Source of the DNA: Streptomyces caniscabiei
GTDB lineage: Bacteria; Actinomycetota; Actinomycetes; Streptomycetales; Streptomycetaceae
Assembly (NCBI RefSeq): GCF_014930365.1
Contig: NZ_JABXWI010000010.1
Coordinates: 248,001 to 312,000 of the forward strand
Length of the DNA stretch: 64,000 bases
Reading direction: 5' to 3'
Shown here: one piece after another, positions 7,912 to 16,419 of the stretch
How the letters are laid out: every line of letters starts with the position of its first letter
How positions within the stretch are numbered: the first letter of the stretch is position 1
Translations under genes and position numbers: made by a program
The notes under the pieces: model-generated
Seen by the model: only the letters and a program-made list of their open reading frames with translations
Databases searched by the model: none
Told to the model about the DNA's origin: nothing

Positions 7912-9676
7912 TCGAACTCCGAGGAGAGGCGGTGGTCAGGAAGCTGGTCGTATCCAGGTGGGGCGACCGCTGGCCGATCACCAGTTGCCCGAACGGGCTC
8001 AGCCGCGCCTCGTACGTCCCGGACATCCCCGGCCGAGGCAACGTCGCCAGCTTCATCGCGGCATGGGTGAACGGGCAGGAGTAGGCGTGCTGCGAGCACA
8101 GCGCCGGGTGCAGCAGCTCGGGCTCCCTGCCGGCGCCCCAGCGGACGGCGTGCATGGCCTGGGACTGCTGAATGAGGCGTGCCGAGCGGGCTGCGGTGGC
8201 GGCTTCGCGCGCGGCGGCCTCGTCCGGTGGGGACCTGTCCTCGGGTGGCGGTTCCAGGGTCGTGTCGGTCTGCGGGGTCTCGCCTGGCGGTGCGGCGGCG
8301 ACGGGGGTGATGGTGACTTGGTCGCCGGTGAGTTCGGACAGGGCCGATCCGGCGCCGGAGGGGAGTGTCTTGATGATGACCTTGAGGGCCTGCTCCTTGA
8401 GTTCCTCGTCGGTGGGCTTGTCGTCTTCGTTGAAGCCGGTTTCGCGGCGGAGCGCGGCACCGTTGATCTCTAGCCGGTCGTAGAGGAGGACGGCGTCGTC
8501 GCTGCGGTCGGGGCGCAGCGTGAGTTCGGACATGTCGTACCAGACGACCCACTGTGCCCAGTCTTCGACGCGGGAGGCTTTCAGGCGGGGCTGGAGGTAG
8601 CCGGTGGTGAGGGCGGCGGCGATGAGTTCGGCGTCCGGAGCGACGTTGACTTTGAGGCTGGTTTCGTCGACGGCCCAGGCGTTCCAGTGGTTGAGGTCGC
8701 CCATGCCGAGGAGGACTTCCGGCGGGACGTTGAGTTGGGAGGCGAGGCGTTTGATCGCCGAGTCGCGCTTCTCAATGATCTTGTCGTCGATCTTCAACGT
8801 GAAGTCGATGTGCGCGATTTTGTCGACGTACTCGGCAGGAACCTTGATCGGCATCGGCACCACCGCAGCCGCCGTACCCGGCGTGCCGATCGCGGTCCGG
8901 GCGTTCTCGATCCACTCCTCCACGAACGGATCGGCCGCATCGGCGAACTCCTCGCGTACGGGGAAGGTGACCTCGTCGGGGAAGATGACCACACCCGCAG
9001 ACGCGAGCCGGGACAGGTACTGGGCTTGGATGTGCCGGTTCACCAACTCCAACTCGCGCATCGTCGAACGCGCCGCGCGGGCGGGGCTGTCGGCAACATG
9101 GTGGTAGCGCTTGTTCGGCCGCCACACCCGGATCGGCGCCATGGAGTCGGAGGCGAGGGGCCGCCACTGGTTGCCGTCGCGGGGATTGTTCTCGTCGATG
9201 ACTTCGTAGTGGCCGCGTGCGGCGCGGACTTCGTCGATGGACCGGACGGCCCACTTCTCGATGCCGTCCACGTTCTCGACGATGACGTAGCCCTCGCCGG
9301 GGACGGCTAGCTGGGTGCCGAGGCCGGACATGATTTGGGCTTGTCCGGCGACGCCTCCGGCGAAGGTGGTCATCAGCTCGACGGCGGTTCCGGCGTCTTG
9401 GCGTACGGGTTCGTCGGTGCCGGGTTCGAGTTTGGCGGCGTAGAAGCGGATGCGGGAGAGCATGTTGGCTTCCCAGTCGGCGGCGTACCGGAATTCGCCG
9501 AGGGTGTCGTAGTACTCCCAGGCTTCGTTTTGCCAGGTGTCGGGGGTGCGGAGTAGTTCGGTGCGAGGGCTGGTGACGGGGGCGGCTGCGGCGGTGAGGG
9601 CGTTGGGTTCGGGTTGCGTCGGGAGCGGCTTGGGTGTGGGCATGCCGCGTCGGGTGAAGGCGCTCCACCAGGCCAT
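7886..9676 (-). CDS. Portal protein
   Basis: 596 residues, ATG start with GGGAG. Portal features include WEYYDTLGEFRYAADWEANMLSR near the N-terminus, a RVWRPNKRYHHVADSPARAA segment, LNVPPEVLLGMGDLNHWNAW in the centre and an acidic C-terminus. The portal forms the dodecameric ring at the head vertex that passes DNA during packaging. It sits between the terminase and the protease/capsid genes as expected, and its 3' end overlaps the next gene, suggesting coupled translation. Confidence 0.9.
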   Translation of the reverse strand: MAWWSAFTRRGMPTPKPLPTQPEPNALTAAAAPVTSPRTELLRTPDTWQNEAWEYYDTLGEFRYAADWEANMLSRIRFYAAKLEPGTDEPVRQDAGTAVELMTTFAGGVAGQAQIMSGLGTQLAVPGEGYVIVENVDGIEKWAVRSIDEVRAARGHYEVIDENNPRDGNQWRPLASDSMAPIRVWRPNKRYHHVADSPARAARSTMRELELVNRHIQAQYLSRLASAGVVIFPDEVTFPVREEFADAADPFVEEWIENARTAIGTPGTAAAVVPMPIKVPAEYVDKIAHIDFTLKIDDKIIEKRDSAIKRLASQLNVPPEVLLGMGDLNHWNAWAVDETSLKVNVAPDAELIAAALTTGYLQPRLKASRVEDWAQWVVWYDMSELTLRPDRSDDAVLLYDRLEINGAALRRETGFNEDDKPTDEELKEQALKVIIKTLPSGAGSALSELTGDQVTITPVAAAPPGETPQTDTTLEPPPEDRSPPDEAAAREAATAARSARLIQQSQAMHAVRWGAGREPELLHPALCSQHAYSCPFTHAAMKLATLPRPGMSGTYEARLSPFGQLVIGQRSPHLDTTSFLTTASPRSSNGYAHGRR

Positions 9677-9757
9677 CGTGTCTCCCGCTGCTCCCGTGGG
9701 GTGGGTGTGCGGGTGACGGTAGGAGCAGCCTCACGAAGATCATTCCGGGCAAGGGGA

Positions 9758-9818
9758 AGGGCCGTCCGCGGCGCCCACTGCGAACGGCCCTCTGCCACCC
9801 CGGAGCCCGAAGGCTCCG
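9758..9818 (-). terminator. Two tandem hairpins between DUF1360-like gene and portal gene
   Basis: The first hairpin (9758-9791) has an 8-bp stem AGGGCCGT/ACGGCCCT. The second (9801-9818) has a perfect 7-bp stem CGGAGCC/GGCTCCG with a CGAA tetraloop. Neither has a long U-tract on the minus strand, which is common in high-GC actinomycetes. They could terminate or attenuate the upstream transcript or stabilise its 3' end. Confidence 0.45.
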
Positions 9819-9845
9819 CTCACCACCCGCCGATGCTACGGGCTC

Positions 9846-10280
9846 TCACGCCCACTCCTGTCCGGCCAGCAACGCCCCGGCCGCCCAAACCGCCAACCAC
9901 ACCAGCGCCGGCATCGCCAAACCCGCCACCGCCCACACCCCAGCCGTCACCGCGAGCGCAATCCAGCCGGACGCACACCACGGGCACGACAGCAACTCCG
10001 CCAACCAGAACGGCGACCGCTTCCACCGACGGGCATAGATGAACAACTCATCATCGACCAACTGGAACATCCCCAGGCCCGGCACCGACTTGAGCGTGTG
10101 CTCCTCAACCTCGCCGGTCGGAAACAGCTCATGGTGCTGCTCCTTCATCGTCGGCTCACGCCACCCGCCGACGAGCCTGTCCCTCAGCCACAGCACTGGC
10201 GGAAAGGTGTCGGCCACGACGAGCCGAGTCACACGGTAGGTCGCCAGCGACATCACGATCAGCAGCAGCCACAGGTCCAT
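9846..10280 (-). CDS. DUF1360-like membrane protein
   Basis: 144 residues; ATG 10280 chosen because it lies 5 bp after the terminase stop. A hydrophobic N-terminus (DLWLLLIVMSLATYRVTRLVVAD) is followed by FPPVLWLRDRL, a CPWCASGW motif and two C-terminal membrane spans. This pattern matches DUF1360-type proteins often found between terminase and portal genes in actinophages. Role unknown; likely an inner-membrane protein. Confidence 0.65.
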   Translation of the reverse strand: MDLWLLLIVMSLATYRVTRLVVADTFPPVLWLRDRLVGGWREPTMKEQHHELFPTGEVEEHTLKSVPGLGMFQLVDDELFIYARRWKRSPFWLAELLSCPWCASGWIALAVTAGVWAVAGLAMPALVWLAVWAAGALLAGQEWA

Positions 10281-10285
10281 GCCCG

Positions 10286-12472
10286 TCACCGTAGCCGCCC
10301 GCCAACGATCTGCTTTCTGGCCAACCCGCCGCCCAACGAGCCCTGCCCACGGGGAGCCGTCCCCACCAGCTTCATCTGCCAGGCCGGCCACACCATCGCG
10401 TCCAACCGGTCCGGCGACCAACCCAACTCCGGATACCAGGTGGCCAGCTGATCCTCCAACTCCTCGAACACCCCAGCCATGTGCCACCGGTTCTGTGCTG
10501 CGAGCGCCGCAACCGGCTGGGCCCGAACCACCTTGCCGCGCGTCGCCGTGACCGTGCGGATCGGGATGTCCACGCCGAGCGCTTCGGCCGCCGTGCGCAG
10601 CGTCGCCACACACATGGCCCCGCCGTAGTTCGTCTCGGCCACGATCTCGTCGGCGTCCCAGTCGATCGCGGCCTGCACCGCACGGCGCCCCCACTCGTCC
10701 GGCGACAGCTTGCACGACCGGTCGTCGAGGACGTAGCCGTGATGCTGCGGCCGGCCGCCGTCTCCGGGCAGTACAAGGCCGGACTTCCCGACGACGACGA
10801 TGCCCTGCTCGCCCGCACCACCGGACGGGTCAACACCGACCGAAATCCGTTTCAGTTCCGGAACCTCGTCGGGGCGTACGCGGGTCTCCTCCAGCGTGGC
10901 GCGCTTCCACAGCGCCTCGGAAACCTCATCGATCAGGCGCCCGTGGAGTTCCTGCGCGCCGATGTCGGTGCCCGCGTACGTGTCCTCCAGGGCGTCCTTG
11001 ACGGACTGCTCCAAGTGCGGGTTGTCGTACATCGTGGCGTGCGTGTGCACGATGCCAGCGATCTCACCGGCCAGCATGCGCTTCAGGAGAGGCCGCGGCT
11101 TGGGGGTGGTGGCGGCGATCCAGTGCGGGCGCGGCCCGGAGCGAAGACCGAACCGTAGCTGGTCGTAGGTCTGCTCCATGTACCGCCACGTCGCGAACTC
11201 CTCCAAGACGGCGAGGCAGTTCGCTACAAGGAGATCGCCAGCGAAGAACTCGTGGTCATGCTCCACCGTCAGGTCGTACACCCTTGCCACGTCGCGTGTA
11301 GGCGTAGGTTGCAGTGCACCGGCGCGAACAGGTGCGGGTAGCGGCTGAGGGGACGCACTCGAACTCAGAGCCGCACACGCAGCACAGCCGCCGCTCCTTC
11401 GTTCGTGGCGCAGCGTTACGGCATTGGTCAGAGCAGTACTTGACCTTCCAAGGGACCCTCGTTCTTCCCGTTCCTCCGCAGAGCTCGCATGTGATGTCGC
11501 GCCACTTTGCGTTCTTCCAAGCGGCTTCAGCTCCCTTGCGATGCCACTCGGCGTCTCGCGAGTGGATGCGTAGGTGATTGGCCTGGGTGACGAGCTCCAG
11601 GTTTTCGACCCGGTTGTCTCCACGATCATGGTTGATGTGGTGGACCTGCATCCCGTCCGGGATGTCTCCCCGTTCCAGTCTCCACACCCATCGGTGCAGC
11701 AGGCCTCTCTGGCCGTTCGAGTAGTAGCCGCTCTTGCGCTCGTGCCATCTGACGCCGTCATAGATGACGAACTTTGCTGGTGATCCCATGTAGCGATTGT
11801 ATCGCTGTACTTAACGAGACGTGCTTCCGTCCATCCCCTTGTGGTCCACACCTCATGGTCCGGTGTCAGCCATACGTGCCCTGCTGAGTGGTCGAATCTC
11901 TGCACTGGCTTCACGCCGTTGTCCCAGACGTGCAGCACACGCCGTAGCCCGTTGCGCGTCCAGACTCGGTCGCCGGGAAGGATGTCCTCGATGGGGCGCG
12001 GCCCGTGCTCGGTGCGGACGAGCGTGCCTTCCCGGACGCACGAGTTGCCACCGGCCCGGAGCCGCTCGACATCTTCAGGCGTGTGCGATCCGAACAGTTT
12101 GGCCTGTGAGCCGTTGGGCCAGCGGATGACCGTACCGCCGGGCGCTTGGACGAGGCGGGCACCGGGGTCGGCGTTGCGGATGCCGCCGGGGCCTTCGTAC
12201 ATGGAGGTGACGCCGTCACCGAGGGTTGGAGCGATGATCGCAATCCAGTGCGGCACCGGCCCGGGGAGGCAGGGCGGTCCGTTGACGTGCTGCCGTACGT
12301 ATTCGGCGCAGGCTTTGGATTTTCCGGCGCCTCGTCCGGCCATGAGGAGCCATCCGGTCCAGTTCCCGTCGGGTGGGATCTGGTGGGGCTGGGGCTGCCA
12401 GCGGGGCTCCAACTGGGCGCCGAGGAGGGCGGCAGCGCGTGCTGCCACTGTTGCCCGGTCGTCGGTTCCCAT
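10286..12472 (-). CDS. Terminase large subunit, interrupted by an intein
   Basis: 728 codons. After removal of the intein (residues 145-418) the joined protein is 454 residues, the normal size for a large terminase. Walker A is GRGAGKS at residues 46-52. The Walker B region, LAVLEEF, starts two residues after the splice junction. The nuclease part has the expected acidic motifs (VGVDPSGG, IVAETNYGG, RLDAMVWPAW). The protein packages DNA into proheads by ATP hydrolysis and cuts concatemers. Splicing should be needed for activity because the intein separates Walker A from Walker B. Confidence 0.92.
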   Translation of the reverse strand: MGTDDRATVAARAAALLGAQLEPRWQPQPHQIPPDGNWTGWLLMAGRGAGKSKACAEYVRQHVNGPPCLPGPVPHWIAIIAPTLGDGVTSMYEGPGGIRNADPGARLVQAPGGTVIRWPNGSQAKLFGSHTPEDVERLRAGGNSCVREGTLVRTEHGPRPIEDILPGDRVWTRNGLRRVLHVWDNGVKPVQRFDHSAGHVWLTPDHEVWTTRGWTEARLVKYSDTIATWDHQQSSSSMTASDGTSARAATTRTAREACCTDGCGDWNGETSRTGCRSTTSTMIVETTGSKTWSSSPRPITYASTRETPSGIARELKPLGRTQSGATSHASSAEEREERGSLGRSSTALTNAVTLRHERRSGGCAACAALSSSASPQPLPAPVRAGALQPTPTRDVARVYDLTVEHDHEFFAGDLLVANCLAVLEEFATWRYMEQTYDQLRFGLRSGPRPHWIAATTPKPRPLLKRMLAGEIAGIVHTHATMYDNPHLEQSVKDALEDTYAGTDIGAQELHGRLIDEVSEALWKRATLEETRVRPDEVPELKRISVGVDPSGGAGEQGIVVVGKSGLVLPGDGGRPQHHGYVLDDRSCKLSPDEWGRRAVQAAIDWDADEIVAETNYGGAMCVATLRTAAEALGVDIPIRTVTATRGKVVRAQPVAALAAQNRWHMAGVFEELEDQLATWYPELGWSPDRLDAMVWPAWQMKLVGTAPRGQGSLGGGLARKQIVGGRLR
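11219..12040 (-). other. Intein within the large terminase
   Basis: 274 codons. It begins at Cys145 (CVREGTLVRTEHGPRPIEDI) with a typical Hint block A; block B is LTPDHEVW with the T-P-D-H motif at 203-206. It ends VYDLTVEHDHEFFAGDLLVAN, followed by Cys+1 of the extein. The residue before the terminal Asn is Ala rather than the usual His. Between about intein residues 92 and 247 the in-frame translation is low-complexity Ser/Thr/Arg/Ala, which is not an in-frame endonuclease domain: that DNA encodes an HNH protein in another frame. Confidence 0.9.
11256..11789 (-). CDS. HNH homing endonuclease nested out-of-frame in the intein
   Basis: 177 residues, ATG start, in a different minus-strand frame from the terminase/intein. 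The HNH core is QVHHINHDRGDNRVENLELV (His50-His51 and the N-rich segment), followed by NHLRIH. The second half has four Cys pairs (101/104, 119/123, 136-139, 154/158) that look like zinc ribbons. The coherent HNH protein here, against low-complexity sequence in the intein frame, shows this frame is the one selected for. No Shine-Dalgarno is visible; a perfect 6-bp hairpin (11792-11806) lies 2 nt before the ATG and could restrain translation. The stop falls inside the intein C-terminal block. Confidence 0.85.
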   Translation of the reverse strand: MGSPAKFVIYDGVRWHERKSGYYSNGQRGLLHRWVWRLERGDIPDGMQVHHINHDRGDNRVENLELVTQANHLRIHSRDAEWHRKGAEAAWKNAKWRDITCELCGGTGRTRVPWKVKYCSDQCRNAAPRTKERRLCCVCGSEFECVPSAATRTCSRRCTATYAYTRRGKGVRPDGGA

Positions 12473-12514
12473 GGCCGGATTGTCGGCTGTTGGACGGCTG
12501 TCGGGTTCCGGTGG

Positions 12515-13093
12515 TCAGCGGCGGGCGTCGCCGCGGGTTGGGAGTCCGGAGGTGTTTTGCGGGCCGTGGTGCCAGGTCCAGGAGCGGCGGGGTAGGTGCA
12601 CGATCTTTGCTCCGGCGGCGATGCAGCCCTTTGTGAAGAGGAAGTCTTCGCCCGCGACTTGGACTGTGGGGTCGGCGGCGAATCCGACCTGCTTCGCGAG
12701 TTCGGTGCGTACGAGGATCGTGATGGTGGTGGAGTTCGGGCACGTCGGGTCGAAGGGGCGGCCGAAGAACATGGGGAAGGGGTCGGTGCCGCCGACGACG
12801 CGGAACCACGGGTACACGTAGTCGGCCTTCGTGTCCTCGGCGCAGGCGAGCAGCTGCTCGATGTGGTCGGGGTCCATCTCGTCGTCTGAGTCGAGGAATG
12901 CGGTCCACTCCGTCTCGACGAGCGCGAGGCCGTGGGCGCGGGTGATGGCGGCGCCGAGGTGGTGGATGTCCTCGGCGAGGATGTGCTCAACGGGGACGGT
13001 CTGGGCGCGGACTGAGCGGGCGGCGCGCTCCAGCATCCCGTTCGCGCGCCGCTGCTCGTGGAACGGGGTGACGACAGTGACGCCCGGTGTCAC
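12515..13093 (-). CDS. Family 2 glycosyltransferase
   Basis: 192 residues, GTG start overlapping the upstream stop as GTGA. A GT-A type glycosyltransferase: TVVTPFHEQRRANGMLERA at the N-terminus, then TAFLDSDDEMDPDHIEQLL with a DSDD metal/nucleotide-binding motif, and VAGEDFLFTK as the acceptor-side acidic motif. Expected to transfer a sugar from an NDP-sugar. Last gene of the sugar cassette, directly before the large terminase. Confidence 0.85.
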   Translation of the reverse strand: MTPGVTVVTPFHEQRRANGMLERAARSVRAQTVPVEHILAEDIHHLGAAITRAHGLALVETEWTAFLDSDDEMDPDHIEQLLACAEDTKADYVYPWFRVVGGTDPFPMFFGRPFDPTCPNSTTITILVRTELAKQVGFAADPTVQVAGEDFLFTKGCIAAGAKIVHLPRRSWTWHHGPQNTSGLPTRGDARR

Positions 13094-13326
13094 GCGTCGT
13101 CCGTCGTCTTGGGGTCGCCCGCGATGGTGTCGCGGTAGTCGGCCAGCAGCTTTGCGGCGTTCGCCTCTCCGACCAGCCGGACAAGAGTTGGGACCAAGCC
13201 GTCCCTCAACGCGTCGCGGCCGATCTCCAGCGTGACCTCATCACGGTGGGCGTCGATGAGGGCGTTCTTCTCCTTCGCCGAGCGCATGTCCCAGATGTCG
13301 TCGAACAGCCTGTTGCGGGCGCTCAT
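13090..13326 (-). CDS. Small hypothetical protein in sugar cassette
   Basis: 78 residues from ATG 13326 (MSARNRLFDDIWDMRSAKEK). It overlaps the methyltransferase stop (ATGA) and the downstream GTG (GTGA), so it is translationally coupled on both sides. Charged and helical; no family recognised. Confidence 0.6.
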   Translation of the reverse strand: MSARNRLFDDIWDMRSAKEKNALIDAHRDEVTLEIGRDALRDGLVPTLVRLVGEANAAKLLADYRDTIAGDPKTTDDA

Positions 13327-13763
13327 CGCGGTGTGCCCTTCCAGAGGATCTCGTTGTCGCCCTGGATCAGCAGCTCGTGCGTGGTCCAGTACTTGATCCC
13401 GTAGTCGGCGTTCGCCGCGAAGCTGCCGTCGAAGTAGTGGAACGACGGGATGCACCAGAAGCTGACGTGCGTCGGGTCGGCGAAGGCGTGCCACGTCCCC
13501 GACAGGGCGTTCGGCACCCGGATCTCGAACACGCCGCCCGGCTTGAGGACGCGGTGCGCTTCGTTCATCACGTCGATGCGGGGCTGCCCGGCCGGAATGT
13601 GCTCCATCACGTGCGACGCGCGGATCGCGTGCACGCTGCCATCAGCGGCAGGCCACGGCACGACCTGCGCGGGCCGCTTCCAGTCGCCGACGCCGTGGGT
13701 CGGGTCGAGGTTGGTCCACCCGGCCTGGACCAGGTGGCCGCCGCCTATCTCGATGCTCGTCAT
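13323..13763 (-). CDS. SAM-dependent methyltransferase
   Basis: 146 residues from ATG 13763 (TGATG junction). The type-11 methyltransferase signature is visible late in the fold: IRASHVMEHIPAGQPR, NEAHRVLKPGGVFEIRVPN, and an HVSFW segment. The usual GxGxG loop is reduced to IEIGGGH at the start, so the N-terminus is compact. Likely methylates a sugar or an assembly intermediate, given the flanking glycosyltransferases. Confidence 0.8.
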   Translation of the reverse strand: MTSIEIGGGHLVQAGWTNLDPTHGVGDWKRPAQVVPWPAADGSVHAIRASHVMEHIPAGQPRIDVMNEAHRVLKPGGVFEIRVPNALSGTWHAFADPTHVSFWCIPSFHYFDGSFAANADYGIKYWTTHELLIQGDNEILWKGTPR

Positions 13764-14074
13764 CACACACGCTCCGGCCAGTGCCAGGTGCCGACGACGG
13801 GCGACGCCTCGACCCACCCGCAGGCGCAGTAACGGAAGGGGGCACCGTGCGCCTCGGCGTCCGGACAGTCAGGCGCGCCCGCAGTTTCGGCACCGCCGTG
13901 ATGCGGGACCGTGCGGTGGAAGTCGGCGCCGGTCGGATTGAGCACGGCAAGTCCCACCTGCTCCGGGTGTTCGGGATCGCCGGTCAGCTCCGTGACGATC
14001 GCTGCCCGACACTCCTTGTCGTCGTGGCCCACGTAGTGGACGATCCTGCCCACGCTCGGTATCTGCTCACTCAT
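13763..14074 (-). CDS. Hypothetical protein with CxC zinc-like motif
   Basis: 103 residues, ATG start overlapping the previous stop. N-terminal SH3-like beta segment (VGRIVHYVGHDD, GLAVLNPTGADFHRTVPH) and a C-terminal FRYCACGWVEAS cysteine patch. Resembles a small conserved protein of actinophages of unknown function. Confidence 0.55.
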   Translation of the reverse strand: MSEQIPSVGRIVHYVGHDDKECRAAIVTELTGDPEHPEQVGLAVLNPTGADFHRTVPHHGGAETAGAPDCPDAEAHGAPFRYCACGWVEASPVVGTWHWPERV

Positions 14075-14736
14075 CCGTGCCTCGCACTCCCCTCATAAGC
14101 CAGCCACGGCGTGGCCAGATGGTTCCCCGGCAACGCCATCGGGCGCAGCCCTGTCTCCCGCAGCGCGAACGGCTGCGAGATCTGATCCTGGAACGACCAC
14201 TCGTACGTCTCCGCCAGCCAGCGCGCACCCAGCTCCCGAACCGCGTCCGTGTGACGGCGTGCGATAACCCCGGTTGCCCACAGCCCCCAGTTCTCGGGGT
14301 GGCCCAGCTCGCTGTAGTGGTCGGCCTGCTCCAGCACCGGCTCGCCCGCGTACTTCGGCAGCCCAGCCGACTCCTTGGCCTCCGCGTAGATGCAGTCCCG
14401 CCACGGGTGCGCGAACTGCGCGATCGGATCCGCGAACGCCAGAGCCTCCACGGCGAGCTTCTCGGACACGATGCGGAACGACGCATCCACCCACACCGAA
14501 GCCTCAGCCTCGGTGTACTTCCACGGCTCGTACTTCGGATGCTTCGCCGCCCGATTCGGATGCACCCCCGGACGCGGCCCGAACACCACCCGCCAGCCCC
14601 GCACGCTGCCCTCGTCCTTGAGGGTCTCGTCGTCGGTGACGAGAACCCAGTCCACGCTCACGCCGCGTTGCGGCATGGCTGGCTTCAGCTCATCGTAGGA
14701 GTCGTAGATCGCCGTGATCAGCGCAACATCGCTCAT
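14071..14736 (-). CDS. DUF616/TOD1-like glycosyltransferase
   Basis: 221 residues from ATG 14736, coupled by ATGA to the epimerase stop. Begins DVALITAIYDSYDELKPA and continues WVLVTDDE, HPKYEPWKYTEAEASVWVDAS, with a VWVDAS metal-site motif and WGLWATGVIARRH. This matches hexosyltransferase-like DUF616 proteins that act on glycans. Likely a second transferase in the sugar cassette. Confidence 0.75.
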   Translation of the reverse strand: MSDVALITAIYDSYDELKPAMPQRGVSVDWVLVTDDETLKDEGSVRGWRVVFGPRPGVHPNRAAKHPKYEPWKYTEAEASVWVDASFRIVSEKLAVEALAFADPIAQFAHPWRDCIYAEAKESAGLPKYAGEPVLEQADHYSELGHPENWGLWATGVIARRHTDAVRELGARWLAETYEWSFQDQISQPFALRETGLRPMALPGNHLATPWLAYEGSARHG

Positions 14737-15548
14737 ACCGTGGACCGATACCACTCCACCGCCTGCGCCACGCGCGCCCAATCGTGTTCCGGCTTCCAAT
14801 CCAGCCGATCCCAGCCATCGCCCTCCGCGACAATCCGCGTCGGCGTCTCACCCGTCCGCATCGGCAGATGCTCCACACCCGCCCGAGACCCGGTGATGTC
14901 CAGCACCATCTGCGCGAACTCGTTCACCGTCACGGCCACACCGGTGCCGGCGTCGAACGTGACGTCGTCCCCGTGCTGGGCGGCGTCGACGAGCATGCGG
15001 CCCACGTCGTCGGCGTGCACCAGGTCCATCGTCTGCTCGCCGTCACCCCACACCGGCAACGGTTGACCGGCCCACGCGGCGCGCGCGAACGTCGGGAGGA
15101 TCTTCTGCGGGTGCCCGGGGCCGTACTTCTGGCCGGCGCCGTAGGCGTTGAACGCCCGGACGTGGGCGACGCGGAGTCCGTAGGCCTGGTGCCAGGCGGT
15201 GGCGAGGCGTGCGGCGCACATCTTCGTCGCCGTGTACACGGACGGGAAGACGTCGGGCATGCCGATGCCGACGTATCCGGCGTTGTTGTCGTGGCACCAG
15301 CGCAGGATGCGGAGGGTGCCGATGACGTTGGCGTGGACGGCGCCTTCGGGCGCGTCGAACAGCTCGGATGTGCCGAGCATTCCGGCGAGGTGGATGACCA
15401 CGTCGGCTTCGTGGAGGCCGTCGAGGGATCCGAGGATGTCGTCGCCGTGCGCGCGGTCGAAGGACCATGCGGCGTGCCCGGCTTTCTCTGCGGCGGCGAG
15501 GGCGGCTTGGCCGAGGAAGCCGTTGCCCCCGGTGATTGCGATCTTCAT
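14733..15548 (-). CDS. NAD-dependent sugar epimerase/dehydratase (extended SDR)
   Basis: 271 residues from ATG 15548 with TGAGGAGC upstream. Rossmann motif ITGGNGFLGQAAL, then DVVIHLAGML, and the catalytic pair in VYTATKMCAARLATAW (Y-x3-K). FNAYGAGQKYGPGHPQKI and a MDLVHADDVG segment are typical of NDP-sugar epimerases. Probably converts an NDP-hexose intermediate made by the upstream genes. Confidence 0.85.
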   Translation of the reverse strand: MKIAITGGNGFLGQAALAAAEKAGHAAWSFDRAHGDDILGSLDGLHEADVVIHLAGMLGTSELFDAPEGAVHANVIGTLRILRWCHDNNAGYVGIGMPDVFPSVYTATKMCAARLATAWHQAYGLRVAHVRAFNAYGAGQKYGPGHPQKILPTFARAAWAGQPLPVWGDGEQTMDLVHADDVGRMLVDAAQHGDDVTFDAGTGVAVTVNEFAQMVLDITGSRAGVEHLPMRTGETPTRIVAEGDGWDRLDWKPEHDWARVAQAVEWYRSTV

Positions 15549-15556
15549 GTGGCTCC

Positions 15557-16234
15557 TCACCATGGGGTCCGCCCCCACTTCTTGCGGAAGGTCTCCCGGT
15601 CGCGGCCGGTTTGTTCGGCCAGTTCGGGGCGTTCGTTCGTGGACACGTTCGGACAACGGTGCTCAACCGGGATACCGGGCACGAGGAGCGCGCCGCCGCG
15701 TTCGCGGGCAGTCCAGTCGAGGTCGTCGTCGCCGTACCACCACGCGAGGGACTCGTCGAGGCGCAGCCCCGTTTCGCCGCGGAGCATGTACGCGTAGCCG
15801 GTGATCCGCTGCCGGAGGTCGATCGGCTCGGCGCGGGTGTGGAGGATCTGCTGCTGTCCGCCGTTCTGGTCGGGGTAGGCGAGGACCGCAGGGGTCGATC
15901 GCATCGCCGTCGACAGGTGGCCCATCCATCCGGTGGGGATGACGGTGTCGGAGTTGAGCACGGCAATGTCCCACTGCCCGGCGTCGGCTCGATGGGCCTG
16001 CGCGTCGGCAAGGGAGATGCCGACGTTCCACAGGGTGCTGATGTTCGGCGGGTCGATGGGCACCGATACGACGCCGACCTTTCCGTGCCACGGCCCGGGA
16101 TCGATCGGCGGGGTGGAGAGGTTGTCGACGACGAGGACGCTGTCGACTTGGTCCACGACGGAGTTGATGCAGTCGGCGAGGAGGTCGTGCCGGTCCCGGG
16201 CCGGGATCACGACTGTGCGGAACGGGGCGCTCAT
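15557..16234 (-). CDS. Family 2 glycosyltransferase
   Basis: 225 residues from ATG 16234 (ATGA overlap). RTVVIPARDRHDLLADCI at the N-terminus, VLVVDNLSTPP, then DIAVLNSDTVIPTGW and WWYGDDDLDW, giving the GT-A acidic motifs. Resembles rhamnosyltransferase-type enzymes. Third putative glycosyltransferase of the cassette. Confidence 0.85.
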   Translation of the reverse strand: MSAPFRTVVIPARDRHDLLADCINSVVDQVDSVLVVDNLSTPPIDPGPWHGKVGVVSVPIDPPNISTLWNVGISLADAQAHRADAGQWDIAVLNSDTVIPTGWMGHLSTAMRSTPAVLAYPDQNGGQQQILHTRAEPIDLRQRITGYAYMLRGETGLRLDESLAWWYGDDDLDWTARERGGALLVPGIPVEHRCPNVSTNERPELAEQTGRDRETFRKKWGRTPW

Positions 16235-16419
16235 CGGCCCGCCCGGTGCTGCGCTACTGCCGTGCCGCCAGCCGCAGCAGTGACAGTAAAGCCAGCTGCG
16301 GCGAGCATGGCCCACAGCGGCGGCCACGCCCCAATGACGAGACGCATGGCCGCGACCTGCGCGAAGGAAACCGCGACGATCAATGCGGCGCTGATGAACG
16401 GCGTCGGTTTGACGGTCAC
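16231..16419 (-). CDS. Small two-span membrane protein
   Basis: 62 residues. Two hydrophobic stretches (ISAALIVAVSFAQVAAM and WAMLAAAGFTVTAAAGG). Coupled at both ends by ATGA overlaps within the sugar operon. Function unknown. Confidence 0.6.
   Translation of the reverse strand: MTVKPTPFISAALIVAVSFAQVAAMRLVIGAWPPLWAMLAAAGFTVTAAAGGTAVAQHRAGR

Noticed and set aside
10286..12472. Frameshifted or broken terminase
   Set aside because: The insertion has intact intein splice blocks at both ends and the flanking parts join to a normal-length terminase, so the gene is an intein-containing ORF, not a pseudogene.
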